A stretch of DNA of 64,000 bases, taken from positions 1 to 64,000 of the forward strand of contig NZ_SHKX01000011.1 in NCBI RefSeq assembly GCF_004217445.1, written 5' to 3'. Made by a program: the position numbers and the translations under genes. The stretch is from Fluviicoccus keumensis. GTDB lineage: Bacteria; Pseudomonadota; Gammaproteobacteria; Pseudomonadales; Moraxellaceae. Positions 7,827 through 16,615 of this stretch are shown here, piece by piece (within the stretch, counting starts at the first letter, position 1; every line of letters starts with the position of its first letter). The notes under the pieces were generated by a model, which was given only the letters and a program-made list of their open reading frames with translations, was not told where the DNA came from and ran no database searches.

Positions 7827-9911
7827 TCAGCTTTGACTTTCGTAGGTCAGGTTTTCTGACGGCGGCTGCAGATAATAGCCCTGGAGATAACGTACGCCCA
7901 TCGTCCAGAGCTTGGAAACGGTGTTGGCGTTTTCCACGTACGAAACGATCAGCCGTTTGTTCAGGGCATTAACGTCGCCGGCCATTTTCTTGGTCATGTC
8001 GAGATGTTCAGGTTGGCTCAGGTCCTGGGTGAACGAGCGATCCAGCTTGATGTAATCGGCATCGACATGCTTCAGCGTATTCATCGGATTGACGGTACAG
8101 CCGAAGTTGGTGATTGACAGGGGGCACCCCGCCGCCTTGAGCAACGTGCTGTGCTCCTTGGCCTGCTTGAGGTAGGTAACCACATCATTTTCCGAGAACT
8201 GGATGACCAGCGGATGCCCCTTGGGATCAATGGCCTTGGCCAGCTTGCCCGCCAGATCGGCCAGTGATGGATCCTGCAGCGATTCGGCCGTCAGGTTAAT
8301 CAGCATTCGACTGCCCGGGTGACGCCCCAGGTGCTCCTTCAGGCGCTTGCAGGCATTGATCATGACCCAGCGGTCAATCTTGCTGCCCAGCTGATAGCGT
8401 TGCGCCACGGGCATGAATTCGTCCGGGGTCATCAGCTTGCCGTCGGCCAGGGGAAGGCGGACGAAGACCTCAAAGAACTGGGCGGTTTCGTCTTCAACGT
8501 CGAACAGGGGCTGGAACAACAGCTTGAACTTGCTTTGCTCCAGTGCTTCAGCCAGCAGTTCGCGCAGGGCGGAGTCGTTGGCGGCGGCATTTTCAGCCGG
8601 GTTATACAGATTGATGCCGTTACCGACGCCTTTGGTCAGCAGTTTGACTTTTTCAGCGGCATTGACCGCTCGCGACAGGATTTCCGGAGCATCCGGGGCG
8701 GTTTCGCCGATCATGGCGATCCCGATGCTGAGGCTGGTCTGGATGGTTTTGCCGCCGGGGATGTCGAACAGGCGCTCATGCACGGCTTGGCACAATTTCT
8801 CGGCGGTAGCCTTGGCGACATCAGCCGAAGTCTCGGGGAGAATCACGGTAAACGCGGTGTCGCTGAAGCGGGCCAGCGTCCCGTCATTGAGGAGATCCTT
8901 CAGCAACTGCGCCAGCGAGGAAATGACGTTGTCGGTGCCGACAATGCCGGCGGCGGCATTGATTTGCGGGACATTGTCCATGCTCATGAAGAACAGGCTG
9001 CTTTGGCTCTTTTCACGGCGAACCTTGATCAGCGCCTCTTCCAGGTTTTCCTCAAATCGTTGACGGTTTGGCAGGCCTGTCAGGCCATCCAGACTGGTGA
9101 CAACCTTGAGTTGCTCGGCCAGCATGGCGGCCTTGGCCTTGCCGTCATCGCGGCGAATCACAATCTGCGTGCACTGCTCGCCATCGTAGCTGGCTGCGGA
9201 AAGCTGCATCATGGCGTCAATTTTATCGCCATCCGCCCGGACGCCGTGGAATTTCAGATCGGTTGAGATCTTTTCACCCTTGCCGTAAGCGCGCAGGTAA
9301 TCCTTGAAGCCGGAGAGGTCTTCCTTGGCCACCAGGTCGATGACGGGCATGCCTTCGAGATCTTCGCCGGATTCATAACCGAACAGTTCCACGTACGAGG
9401 TATTGGCATAAATGTGCATGCCGTCGTGGACATAGGCGATGGCGTCGCGGGAATTTTCCAGGAGTAGCTGGCAACGCTTTTCCGTTTCCTTGAGGAAGGC
9501 CTCGGCAGTGCGCTGGGCGCGGCGGTGGTAAAGGTTCTTGATCTCGCGGCGGATACAGAAAACGACGTGTTGATGCTGGTCAAAGACAATCGCATCGACC
9601 GCGCCGGCCTCAAGCGACTCCACAATCATGCTTTCATCGTAGGCTTTGAGCAGGACAATCAGCGGAATGTCCTTGTCGCGATTGCGAATGGTTTGCAGGG
9701 CCTCGGAGTACGAGCTGCCGGAAACCTCTTCCCCGGCCAGCACCAGATCCCACGGTTGCGAGTTCAGGGTGTCCTCGAAGTCCTCAAGATTGTCAACGAG
9801 CTGCGGACGAGTCGGTGTTCCTGCGTTTTTCAGGGCTTTTACAATTTCTTCAGTGTTATCTGCCGAATTGTGCAGCACCAGAAGGCGCAGGGTTTCACTT
9901 TTTGCGGCCAT
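7827..9911 (-). CDS. fimX: FimX-like c-di-GMP effector (REC-PAS-GGDEF-EAL)
   Basis: 694 residues, almost the length of P. aeruginosa FimX (691), which binds c-di-GMP and controls type IV pilus assembly and twitching. Domain order is a receiver-like domain (about 5-120), PAS (about 145-260), GGDEF (about 275-435) and EAL (about 450-685). All catalytic motifs are decayed. The receiver has DLVLAG where the phospho-accepting Asp should be, the GGDEF site reads SDTAF in ARFSDTAFTV, the EAL signature reads EVF in FFEVFVRL, and the usual DDFG is TNFG. This is the pattern of a binding protein rather than an enzyme. It lies 70 bases downstream of the PilZ-like gene on the same strand, probably one transcript. 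No pilus structural genes are in the window. Confidence 0.9.
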   Translation of the reverse strand: MAAKSETLRLLVLHNSADNTEEIVKALKNAGTPTRPQLVDNLEDFEDTLNSQPWDLVLAGEEVSGSSYSEALQTIRNRDKDIPLIVLLKAYDESMIVESLEAGAVDAIVFDQHQHVVFCIRREIKNLYHRRAQRTAEAFLKETEKRCQLLLENSRDAIAYVHDGMHIYANTSYVELFGYESGEDLEGMPVIDLVAKEDLSGFKDYLRAYGKGEKISTDLKFHGVRADGDKIDAMMQLSAASYDGEQCTQIVIRRDDGKAKAAMLAEQLKVVTSLDGLTGLPNRQRFEENLEEALIKVRREKSQSSLFFMSMDNVPQINAAAGIVGTDNVISSLAQLLKDLLNDGTLARFSDTAFTVILPETSADVAKATAEKLCQAVHERLFDIPGGKTIQTSLSIGIAMIGETAPDAPEILSRAVNAAEKVKLLTKGVGNGINLYNPAENAAANDSALRELLAEALEQSKFKLLFQPLFDVEDETAQFFEVFVRLPLADGKLMTPDEFMPVAQRYQLGSKIDRWVMINACKRLKEHLGRHPGSRMLINLTAESLQDPSLADLAGKLAKAIDPKGHPLVIQFSENDVVTYLKQAKEHSTLLKAAGCPLSITNFGCTVNPMNTLKHVDADYIKLDRSFTQDLSQPEHLDMTKKMAGDVNALNKRLIVSYVENANTVSKLWTMGVRYLQGYYLQPPSENLTYESQS

Positions 9912-9981
9912 ATTGGAAATAGTCCAGGGTCGGGGTTTGAAGCCTCTCAGACGGGGCTATCTGGCAATTCATGGATGCCGG

Positions 9982-11844
9982 CTACAGGTTGGTCCACAAG
10001 GAGTCAAAGTCGTCAGTTTCTGACGGCGCCTTGCTGCGGGCAGCGACAGGCGTATTGGCGGCTGCGGCAGCCTGTATGGTTTCCTGCGATTGTAACAGCG
10101 CGAACTCGAACTGGCTAAAACTTTGTGTGGTCAGGTTCTCAGTTGTCAATTGTGCTTTGACCTCCTCGTTGCCCAAACGGATGATAATCCGGTAACCGCT
10201 GCGGAATGTCAGGTTCGGGGTAATCAGGGTGGCGGGGCGGTGCAGTGACTTCATTTCGGGTAACAGCAGGGTCCGCATGTATTCAGTGGATTCGCCGGTT
10301 TTTTTCAGCACGCGCGCGCCACAGGGTTTGGCGCGGGCAGACAGGATCTCGATGCCGGCTTCCGCGCCCTGGGTGGGCAGCTGTTTGACCCAGCGAATGA
10401 CGCCGATATTCCAGCTGGTGTCATCGGGCTCGCGCAGAACCAGAATCTCGCCGGTGCGAAGCGACAGCGGCGGTTCACCACTCCAGCGGATGCAATAGCC
10501 GCCCGGGCTGATATTGACGATTTCGGCGCGAAGCGGCGGATAGAGATTGCTGGTATCCCGCGGAGCGCGGTTTTCCTTGTTGTAAAAAGAACTGAATTGC
10601 GCCTGAACCTTCTGGGAAACCTTGAATTCGTCATCAACCGTGCCGAAGGTAATGCGCCAGGGATCCACTTCCTTGGCTTCCTTGTGCATGGTCGAGTTGT
10701 TATGGTCCTGCAGGAAGAAATTGGCTTCCTCCTCGGACATCATCTGGTGAACGTTAATCACCGATTCGAAATCCTGCTCGCCTGCCAAGTGGTAATGCGT
10801 GGCTGTAAGCCCCAGACAGACAAGCAATTCCCCCTGATAGCTACGACGGGCGAAGGTCCGTTCGGTCGGGGCGTTCCAGATCCCGATCAGGTGCTGCAGC
10901 AGACTGGAGGTCAGGGCCGATTCGGCCCGGCCGATCTGCGCCGGCGGGGTTGTGGCCAGGGTTTGCAGGTGTTGAACCAGCTTTTGGGCATCGATGTAAA
11001 ACGAATTCGGACTGGTTGTCGCCTTGGTGATGTAGGCCGGAGGGGAGTCTGTCTCCGAGTTGACAATCAGCAGGTCGCCGGTCGCCACCTGGTTTTTGAT
11101 CTTGAGCAGGTTAACCCAGACTTCGGTGGCATCATAAATCTGGCGGATTTCGGTCTGACGCAACTTGTTGGTGTGTGAGGCGGCCAGAATCAGGGCGCGG
11201 ATATAGGCATCGCCCGGGCTGAGTTCGCGCACATGGGCAAAATGGGGATCGGCTACCTTGATTTGCGCCAGCCCATGCGTATTGGCGATCTTGTACAGCG
11301 AGTGCAGGTCCAGCCATAGCCCGGTTGGCGACGGCAGGTACAGCGTGTTCGACTCCAGAAGCAAGCCGCCCAGCTCGCTGATGGCCCGTTGCATGCTTTG
11401 CGCCGCCAGATGCTGTGTTTGCCGACGACCAAAACCCAGCATGCTGAGCTTCGTCTGCAGTTTGTCAACACACTCGTAAACGACGATCTTGTACCCGAAG
11501 GCCAAGTGGGCGCGCAACGATTGGGCCAGTGTTGCAACGCGGCTGGCCCGTTCGGGAAGCAGGACGGACTGGTTCAGGTAGTGCTTGGCCAAGGCCTGCA
11601 AAATGGTATAGACCGGTGCGCGAAGCACCTCCAGCAATTCGAATCGGGTTTCTTCCGAAGTCTTCAGGCGGGTAATTTCCTGCAAGGTCTGGTACAGGCG
11701 TTTCGCGGTCTCCCCGACGTTCATGATCGGCAGGGTGGCGACCCATGCCTCCATCTCCGTCTTGCTGCTGCCGACCAGGCTAAGCCGGCTCAGGTTCTTG
11801 TCCGGGATGGATTGACCAATAATGCTGCTCGTTGTTGTTGTCAT
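9982..11844 (-). CDS. Large FimX-linked protein with a divergent PilZ-like domain
   Basis: 620 residues from ATG 11844, chosen because an AGGTCAG site lies about 10 bases upstream and the longer frame to 11922 starts in low-quality sequence. The first 400 residues are predicted mostly helical with no motif I can name. Near residues 455-545 a beta-rich segment resembles PilZ: NISPGG fits the D/N-x-S-x-x-G motif, followed by RTGEILVLRE, NIGVIRWVK and AGIEILSA strands. The preceding Arg-rich RxxxR loop that contacts c-di-GMP is not clear (only RAPR). The protein ends DDFDSLWTNL after an Ala-rich linker. The gene precedes fimX, and a hypothetical gene (PA4958) occupies the same position next to P. 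aeruginosa fimX. A partner in c-di-GMP or pilus control is inference. Confidence 0.7.
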   Translation of the reverse strand: MTTTTSSIIGQSIPDKNLSRLSLVGSSKTEMEAWVATLPIMNVGETAKRLYQTLQEITRLKTSEETRFELLEVLRAPVYTILQALAKHYLNQSVLLPERASRVATLAQSLRAHLAFGYKIVVYECVDKLQTKLSMLGFGRRQTQHLAAQSMQRAISELGGLLLESNTLYLPSPTGLWLDLHSLYKIANTHGLAQIKVADPHFAHVRELSPGDAYIRALILAASHTNKLRQTEIRQIYDATEVWVNLLKIKNQVATGDLLIVNSETDSPPAYITKATTSPNSFYIDAQKLVQHLQTLATTPPAQIGRAESALTSSLLQHLIGIWNAPTERTFARRSYQGELLVCLGLTATHYHLAGEQDFESVINVHQMMSEEEANFFLQDHNNSTMHKEAKEVDPWRITFGTVDDEFKVSQKVQAQFSSFYNKENRAPRDTSNLYPPLRAEIVNISPGGYCIRWSGEPPLSLRTGEILVLREPDDTSWNIGVIRWVKQLPTQGAEAGIEILSARAKPCGARVLKKTGESTEYMRTLLLPEMKSLHRPATLITPNLTFRSGYRIIIRLGNEEVKAQLTTENLTTQSFSQFEFALLQSQETIQAAAAANTPVAARSKAPSETDDFDSLWTNL

Positions 11845-12103
11845 TGCAGTGCTGACCTGTATTGTCCCGTTTCTGGGTGTCGCATCAAGTGCCGTGTACC
11901 CGGGCTCAAGCCTGTATAACATTCAAGCCATCGCTCTTGTTACAGGCTTTTCTCCCTATCCTGCCATGCAGGTCCTTATACGGTAATGCACGTACCCATC
12001 AGATGTTTTGATTTTTGTAGATTACTTCCCAAAGCGCAAGCCTTGACGAGGACTATTTGTGACAAGCCGCCAGAGTGTTCGGGAAGCGTTAATACGAGGG
12101 GAA

Positions 12104-12394
12104 TCAGGCGGTGTCGCCCGCGCGGCGCCCGCAGTTACGGCACGTTCGGGTGAAGTATCGCTTGGAGCGGCGACCCACAAATACGAAGTCACAGACCGGG
12201 CAGCGAATCCTGCCGGCGATAAACATGAAGGAGGCGCCCGCCGCCAGTGAAACCAGGGACAGTTCAAAAAAACGGGAGGCGGTAACGGCAAGTCCCAGGG
12301 ACAAGGTGGCAATAGATATACCGGCCGATACAAAAGCCAGAAAATACAGGCAGATACTGGTGACCTGCAGGTTGCGTATCCCTTGGATGCTCAT
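12104..12394 (-). CDS. Small membrane protein with a zinc-ribbon tail
   Basis: 96 residues. Two hydrophobic helices (about 12-32 and 42-60) are followed by a basic C-terminal segment with two Cys pairs, CPVC and CRNC, 20 residues apart, the spacing of a zinc ribbon or rubredoxin-like knuckle. The topology would leave the tail on one side of the inner membrane. The start ATG has no strong ribosome site. No family is recognised. It stands alone between the PilZ-like and lysR genes, all on the same strand. A genuine gene is likely because the hydrophobic pattern and paired cysteines are unlikely by chance. Confidence 0.55.
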   Translation of the reverse strand: MSIQGIRNLQVTSICLYFLAFVSAGISIATLSLGLAVTASRFFELSLVSLAAGASFMFIAGRIRCPVCDFVFVGRRSKRYFTRTCRNCGRRAGDTA

Positions 12395-12510
12395 TAGAAA
12401 GCTAACACTATCAATTGGTTAAAGGTCATAGCCTTGTCACATAATACTGATAGGCGCACCGTTATTCCAATCTGATCATCGGGAAAACACTAGTTATATA
12501 AGGGAAAACC

Positions 12511-13395
12511 CTAGCAGTTCACAAAACAATGTTCCAAAAAGCGCACCAGGCCAAAGGTCCGGTATTTCTGCCGGTGAATCAGCACGAAGAATTGACGGTC
12601 CAGATTCCAGAACGGTGTCGGCAGGATTTTCAGGGAGCCGTTATCCAGGCTTTCGCGGAGGGAAAGGCGCGAGGCGCAACCGACTCCGAGTCCGCTGGCG
12701 ACAACCCGCTGGATGGCTTCGGTGTGCCCCAGCTCCAGCAGGACTTTCACATGTGGCATGCGCCCGAGTACGGCGTTGTCAAAAATCTCGCGCGTGCCGG
12801 ATCCCGGTTCGCGCAAAACCCACTCCGCATCTGCCAGATCCGTTTCGGTGAGCGATTCTCGACAAGCCAGCGGATGGGTCGGAGCGGCAAACACGACCAG
12901 CTCATCGTGTCGCCAGGGAATGACTTCCAGGTCCGGGGCATGGCAATAGCCTTCAATGAAGCCGATGTCCAGCTCAAACTGTCCCAGAGACGTGATGATG
13001 TTGCTGGTGTTGGCGATTTCCAGCGTCAGTTGGCTTTCGGGATGCTCGCGCATGAAGGTGGCGATGAGCGGCGGCATCGAATAGTTGCCGATGGTCAGGC
13101 TGGCGCCGATTTTGAGGCTGCCGACCTGGCTTCCCCGGCCGCGCGCCAGCTCCTCAATACCCTCGGCATGGGCGAGGGTGGTAATGGCCTTGGGCAGCAG
13201 TTGCCGTCCCAGGTCGTTGAGTTGCAATCGCTTGCCGGCGCGATCGAACAGCAGGCAGCCCAGTTGGGTTTCAAAATCCGCCAGCGCCATGCTGGCGGCG
13301 CTTTGGGTCAGGTTGAGCTCCTGGGCTGCGCGGGTGACGGTGCCATAGCGCGCCACCGCCGTGAAGACGCCGAGCTGCTTCAGCGTAATCCGCAT
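12511..13395 (-). CDS. LysR-family transcriptional regulator
   Basis: 294 residues. The N-terminal winged helix-turn-helix (about 2-60) contains LKQLGVFTAVARYGTVTRAA and LTQSAASMALADFE, and the effector-binding domain follows (about 90-294) with SLKIGASLTIGNY and an LREPGSGTREIF loop typical of LysR ligand pockets. ATG 13395 is two bases after the psd stop (TAG 13398-13400), so it is translationally linked to psd; the 23-residue upstream extension is spurious. Its target is not evident. In an operon with psd it might sense a phospholipid- or sulfur-related metabolite, but this is a guess from position only. Confidence 0.9.
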   Translation of the reverse strand: MRITLKQLGVFTAVARYGTVTRAAQELNLTQSAASMALADFETQLGCLLFDRAGKRLQLNDLGRQLLPKAITTLAHAEGIEELARGRGSQVGSLKIGASLTIGNYSMPPLIATFMREHPESQLTLEIANTSNIITSLGQFELDIGFIEGYCHAPDLEVIPWRHDELVVFAAPTHPLACRESLTETDLADAEWVLREPGSGTREIFDNAVLGRMPHVKVLLELGHTEAIQRVVASGLGVGCASRLSLRESLDNGSLKILPTPFWNLDRQFFVLIHRQKYRTFGLVRFLEHCFVNC

Positions 13396-13397
13396 GC

Positions 13398-14246
13398 CTA
13401 GCGCAACGTCCCGAAGGCCGCGCCCATGCGCACGGCTGCGCCGGCGGTCAGACCGTCCGCCCATTCGACCACATTCGGGCCGAACAGCACGATGGCGGTG
13501 GAACCCAGATAGAAGCGGCCCAGCTCATCACCTTTTTGCAGGGTGATGTTCTGGTGCTGGTAGCCCGATACCGTCACGTGACGGCCGTGCGGCTTGATGT
13601 CGCCGGCCCAGACGGTGGCAATGCCGGCAACGATCATGGCGCCCACCAGCACCACCGCCATCGGTCCGGCGGCGGTATCGAAGATGCACACCAGGCGCTC
13701 GTTCCGGGCGAAGAGGTTGTCTACATTTCCGGCCGTGGCTGCGTTGACGGAATAGAGGTCGCCGGGCACATAGATCATTTCCCTCAGTCTGCCGGTGAAC
13801 GGCATGTGAACGCGGTGGTAGTCCTTGGGCGACAGGTAGACGGTAGCGAACTGCCCGCCAATGAAAGGCCGCGCCCGCGCGGCATCTCCGCCCAGCAGCG
13901 CGTCAACGCTGTAGTCACGGCCTTTGGCCTGGAAGATGCGGTCTTGGGAAATGCCCCCGATCTGGGAAATGGCGCCGTCGGCAGGACAGGCGACAACCTT
14001 GGCGCCCTGAGCAATCGGGCGCATGCCCGGCTTCAGCGCACGGGTAAAGAAGGCATTGAAATTCTCATAGGCCAGCGGATTTTCCTCGGCGGCTTCCGCC
14101 ATGTTGACGTCATAAGCCTGGGCGAAGCGGCTGATGAAAGTGTTCTTGATGGCCTTGATGCGGGTAGCGGCCAGCCAGCCGGTGCCGCGGGACAACAGGT
14201 GCTGGGGCAGGATGTGCTGCAGGGCGATAAACAGGGTGTCGGACAT
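13398..14246 (-). CDS. psd: Phosphatidylserine decarboxylase
   Basis: 282 residues. Makes phosphatidylethanolamine from phosphatidylserine at the inner membrane. The catalytic Asp90 (PADG) and His147 (DYHRVH, with His144) are present. The LGST self-cleavage motif places Ser249 as the residue that becomes the pyruvoyl cofactor of the alpha chain, so the proenzyme is intact and splits after Gly248. The length is that of the proteobacterial type I enzyme. It lies between the rhodanese gene (57 bases upstream, same strand) and lysR. Confidence 0.97.
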   Translation of the reverse strand: MSDTLFIALQHILPQHLLSRGTGWLAATRIKAIKNTFISRFAQAYDVNMAEAAEENPLAYENFNAFFTRALKPGMRPIAQGAKVVACPADGAISQIGGISQDRIFQAKGRDYSVDALLGGDAARARPFIGGQFATVYLSPKDYHRVHMPFTGRLREMIYVPGDLYSVNAATAGNVDNLFARNERLVCIFDTAAGPMAVVLVGAMIVAGIATVWAGDIKPHGRHVTVSGYQHQNITLQKGDELGRFYLGSTAIVLFGPNVVEWADGLTAGAAVRMGAAFGTLR

Positions 14247-14303
14247 GGTGTACTCGTTGTCGGTATTTCAGGCCGGTCGCATCAGGCGCCGGTCGTATGG
14301 GAG

Positions 14304-15119
14304 TCAGCGTTCTATCGGCGTGTCGGGACGATTTCCCCACTCACTCCACGAGCCGTCATAGGCCTTGAGCGAGGGAAAGCCGAGGATGCGGCCGACCAGA
14401 TAGGTAAAGCCGGAACGGTGATGCGTCTGGCAATGGGTCACTACGGTTTTGTCTGGCGTAATGCCCAAGTCGGCCAGCTCCCGGCGGATGGTGTCCAGAT
14501 CGCGCAGGCGCAGGGCATCCTCGCGGTTCATGGCGCGGGTCCATTCATAGTTGGCCGCGCCGGGCATATGGCCCGGGCGCTGGGCCAGGATGCGCTGGCC
14601 GTGGAACTCGTCCGGCGAGCGCGCATCCCAGATGGCGTGGCGGCCGTCGCCCAGATGCGCCAGCAGGTAATCGGCATCAGCCTGCGCGTCGGTCTGGATT
14701 TGAAGCTTCAGACTGGGGTTCGGCGTCGGGGTATTGGCGGTGTTTTCAATGGACAGCCCCGCCGCCAGCCAGCCGTGCAGGCCGCCGTTCAGGTAGGAAT
14801 AATGCCGGTGGCCGATCATGTCGAGGGTCCAGACCAGCCGTCCGGCCCAGCCGCCGCCTTCGTCATCGTAGACCACCACGTGCGTTTCCGGCGTCAGCCC
14901 CAGGCGACCGAACAAGGACTCCAGCCGCTCCAGCGACGGCAGTTTTCCGGCGGCGGGCAGTTCGCCGCCCACCAGTTCCCGGCCACTCAGCCACACTGCG
15001 CCGGGAACATGCATCTCGCGATAGACGGATTCCTTGCACAGGTCGAGAATCAACAGGCCGGGCTCACCCAGGCGGGGGGCCAGTTCCCGGGGTTCCAGCA
15101 AGAGGGGAAAGCGGCTCAT
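14304..15119 (-). CDS. rhdA: Thiosulfate sulfurtransferase (rhodanese, RhdA type)
   Basis: 271 residues with two rhodanese domains (about 5-125 and 140-265). The active-site loop is CQTHHRS with the persulfide-carrying Cys at position 230, the same loop and number as the well-studied Azotobacter RhdA. The N-terminal domain lacks an active Cys, as usual. It transfers sulfur from thiosulfate to cyanide or other acceptors in the cytoplasm. The start ATG 15119 matches the family N-terminus; the open frame continues upstream into the pip gene but that part is antisense. rhdA next to psd is also seen in Pseudomonas. Divergent from pip, with about 108 bases between. Confidence 0.93.
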   Translation of the reverse strand: MSRFPLLLEPRELAPRLGEPGLLILDLCKESVYREMHVPGAVWLSGRELVGGELPAAGKLPSLERLESLFGRLGLTPETHVVVYDDEGGGWAGRLVWTLDMIGHRHYSYLNGGLHGWLAAGLSIENTANTPTPNPSLKLQIQTDAQADADYLLAHLGDGRHAIWDARSPDEFHGQRILAQRPGHMPGAANYEWTRAMNREDALRLRDLDTIRRELADLGITPDKTVVTHCQTHHRSGFTYLVGRILGFPSLKAYDGSWSEWGNRPDTPIER

Positions 15120-15227
15120 GAAGAGACTCTCGACACGGGTGACAAAAAGGGGATTGTAATCACAGACAGGGCATTTGTCAGGAACGGCTTTAGTCATTAC
15201 TCTAAAACGTATCACGAGGAGAGCAAG

Positions 15228-16178
15228 ATGCTTGGACTGTATCCCGAAATCCAGCCCTACGCCCAGCACCGCCTGGCCGTGGACGAGCCGCATGTGTTGT
15301 ATGTCGAGGAAAGCGGGAATCCGCAGGGTATCCCGGTCGTGTTTCTGCACGGCGGCCCGGGTGCGGGCACGCAACCGTGGCACCGCCGCTTCTTTGACCC
15401 CGAGGTTTACCGCATCGTCCTGTTCGATCAGCGCGGGGCCGGGCAATCGACGCCCCATGCTGAACTGGCGGGCAACACCACCCCGGCGCTGGTGGCTGAC
15501 ATGGAGGTCATCCGTGAGTTTCTGGGCATTGACCGCTGGCTGCTGTTTGGCGGCTCCTGGGGCTCGACGCTGGCGCTGGCCTATGCCGAAACCCACCCGG
15601 AGCGGGTGTCCGGTTTGATCCTGCGCGGCATTTTCCTGTGTCGCCCCGAGGATCTGCACTGGTTCTACCAGGACGGCGCCAGCCGCATCTTCCCGGACGC
15701 CTGGGAAGATTATGAAAAAGTGATTCCGGTTGCCGAACGTCACGACTACATTCAAGCCTACTACCGCCGCCTGACCGGTGACGACCAGATTGCGCAGATG
15801 GCGGCCGCCAAGGCCTGGTCAGTCTGGGAGGGGCTGTGCTCGACGCTGAAGCCCAATCCCGGCGTAGTCGGGCATTTCGCCGATCCGCATACGGCGCTGG
15901 CGCTGGCGCGGATCGAATGCCACTACTTCGTCAATGACATCTTCCTGCCGCCGGGCGACCTGCTGGCGAAAGCTGATCGCCTGCGAGATATTCCCGGCGT
16001 CATTGTCCACGGCCGATATGATGTGGTCTGTCCGCTCGATAACGCCTTTGCCCTGCACAAGGCCTGGCCCGCCAGCGAGTTGCACATCATCCGTGACGCC
16101 GGGCATTCCGCCGCCGAGCCGGGCATCATCGATGCGCTGGTCAAGGCGACTCACGATTTCGCGCGCAGGCTGGCCTGA
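15228..16178 (+). CDS. pip: Proline iminopeptidase
   Basis: 316 residues of alpha/beta-hydrolase fold. It removes N-terminal proline from peptides in the cytoplasm. HGGPGAG forms the oxyanion region, GGSWGS carries the nucleophile Ser, and the acid and base lie in HGRYDVVCP and DAGHSA near the C-terminus. The DQRGAGQSTP segment is diagnostic of peptidase family S33. ATG 15228 has a GAGGAGAG ribosome site 6 bases upstream. The much longer upstream frame is antisense to the rhodanese and psd genes and is not coding. The stop overlaps the dtd start by one base (TGATG). Confidence 0.95.
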   Translation: MLGLYPEIQPYAQHRLAVDEPHVLYVEESGNPQGIPVVFLHGGPGAGTQPWHRRFFDPEVYRIVLFDQRGAGQSTPHAELAGNTTPALVADMEVIREFLGIDRWLLFGGSWGSTLALAYAETHPERVSGLILRGIFLCRPEDLHWFYQDGASRIFPDAWEDYEKVIPVAERHDYIQAYYRRLTGDDQIAQMAAAKAWSVWEGLCSTLKPNPGVVGHFADPHTALALARIECHYFVNDIFLPPGDLLAKADRLRDIPGVIVHGRYDVVCPLDNAFALHKAWPASELHIIRDAGHSAAEPGIIDALVKATHDFARRLA

Positions 16179-16615
16179 TGCGCGGATTGATCCAGCGGGT
16201 CAGCGAGGCCAGCGTGACGGTGGATGGCAAGGTTACCGGGGAGATCCGCCAAGGCATCCTGTTGCTGCTGGGCGTGGCGCACGGCGATACCGCGGAGCAG
16301 GCGGACAAGCTGCTGCACCGGGTATTGAACTACCGGATTTTTCCCGATGTGGAAGGGCGGATGAACCGCAGCCTGAAGGACATTGGCGGCGGCCTGCTGG
16401 TGGTGTCGCAGTTCACGCTGGCGGCGGAAACGCACAAGGGCTTGCGACCAGGATTTTCCGCGGCGGCGGAACCGGCGCTGGCGGAGTTCCTCTACGACTA
16501 TTTTCTGGCGGAGGCCATCAAGGCGCATCCGGTGATCGGTGCGGGTATTTTCGGGGCCGACATGAAGGTGTCGCTGGTCAATGACGGCCCGGTGACTTTC
16601 CTGCTGGAAACCTAA
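16178..16615 (+). CDS. dtd: D-aminoacyl-tRNA deacylase
   Basis: 145 residues, standard length. It hydrolyses D-aminoacyl (and some achiral) aminoacyl-tRNAs, a proofreading step of translation. It starts MRGLIQRVSEASVTVDG, contains the SQFTL active-site motif and ends with the NDGPVTF loop carrying the Gly-cisPro chirality filter. Translational coupling to pip is shown by the shared A of TGATG. Its end overlaps the convergent tatC stop by 4 bases. Confidence 0.96.
   Translation: MRGLIQRVSEASVTVDGKVTGEIRQGILLLLGVAHGDTAEQADKLLHRVLNYRIFPDVEGRMNRSLKDIGGGLLVVSQFTLAAETHKGLRPGFSAAAEPALAEFLYDYFLAEAIKAHPVIGAGIFGADMKVSLVNDGPVTFLLET

Noticed and set aside
12059..12250. Plus-strand frame opposite the zinc-ribbon protein
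   Set aside because: GTG start, no hydrophobic or motif pattern, and antisense to a better candidate.
13536..15227. Long plus-strand frame running into pip
   Set aside because: It is antisense to psd and the rhodanese gene and has no start or motif of its own; pip starts at 15228.
15120..15755. Upstream extension of the rhodanese frame
   Set aside because: It overlaps the pip coding sequence on the other strand; rhodanese homologs start at 15119.
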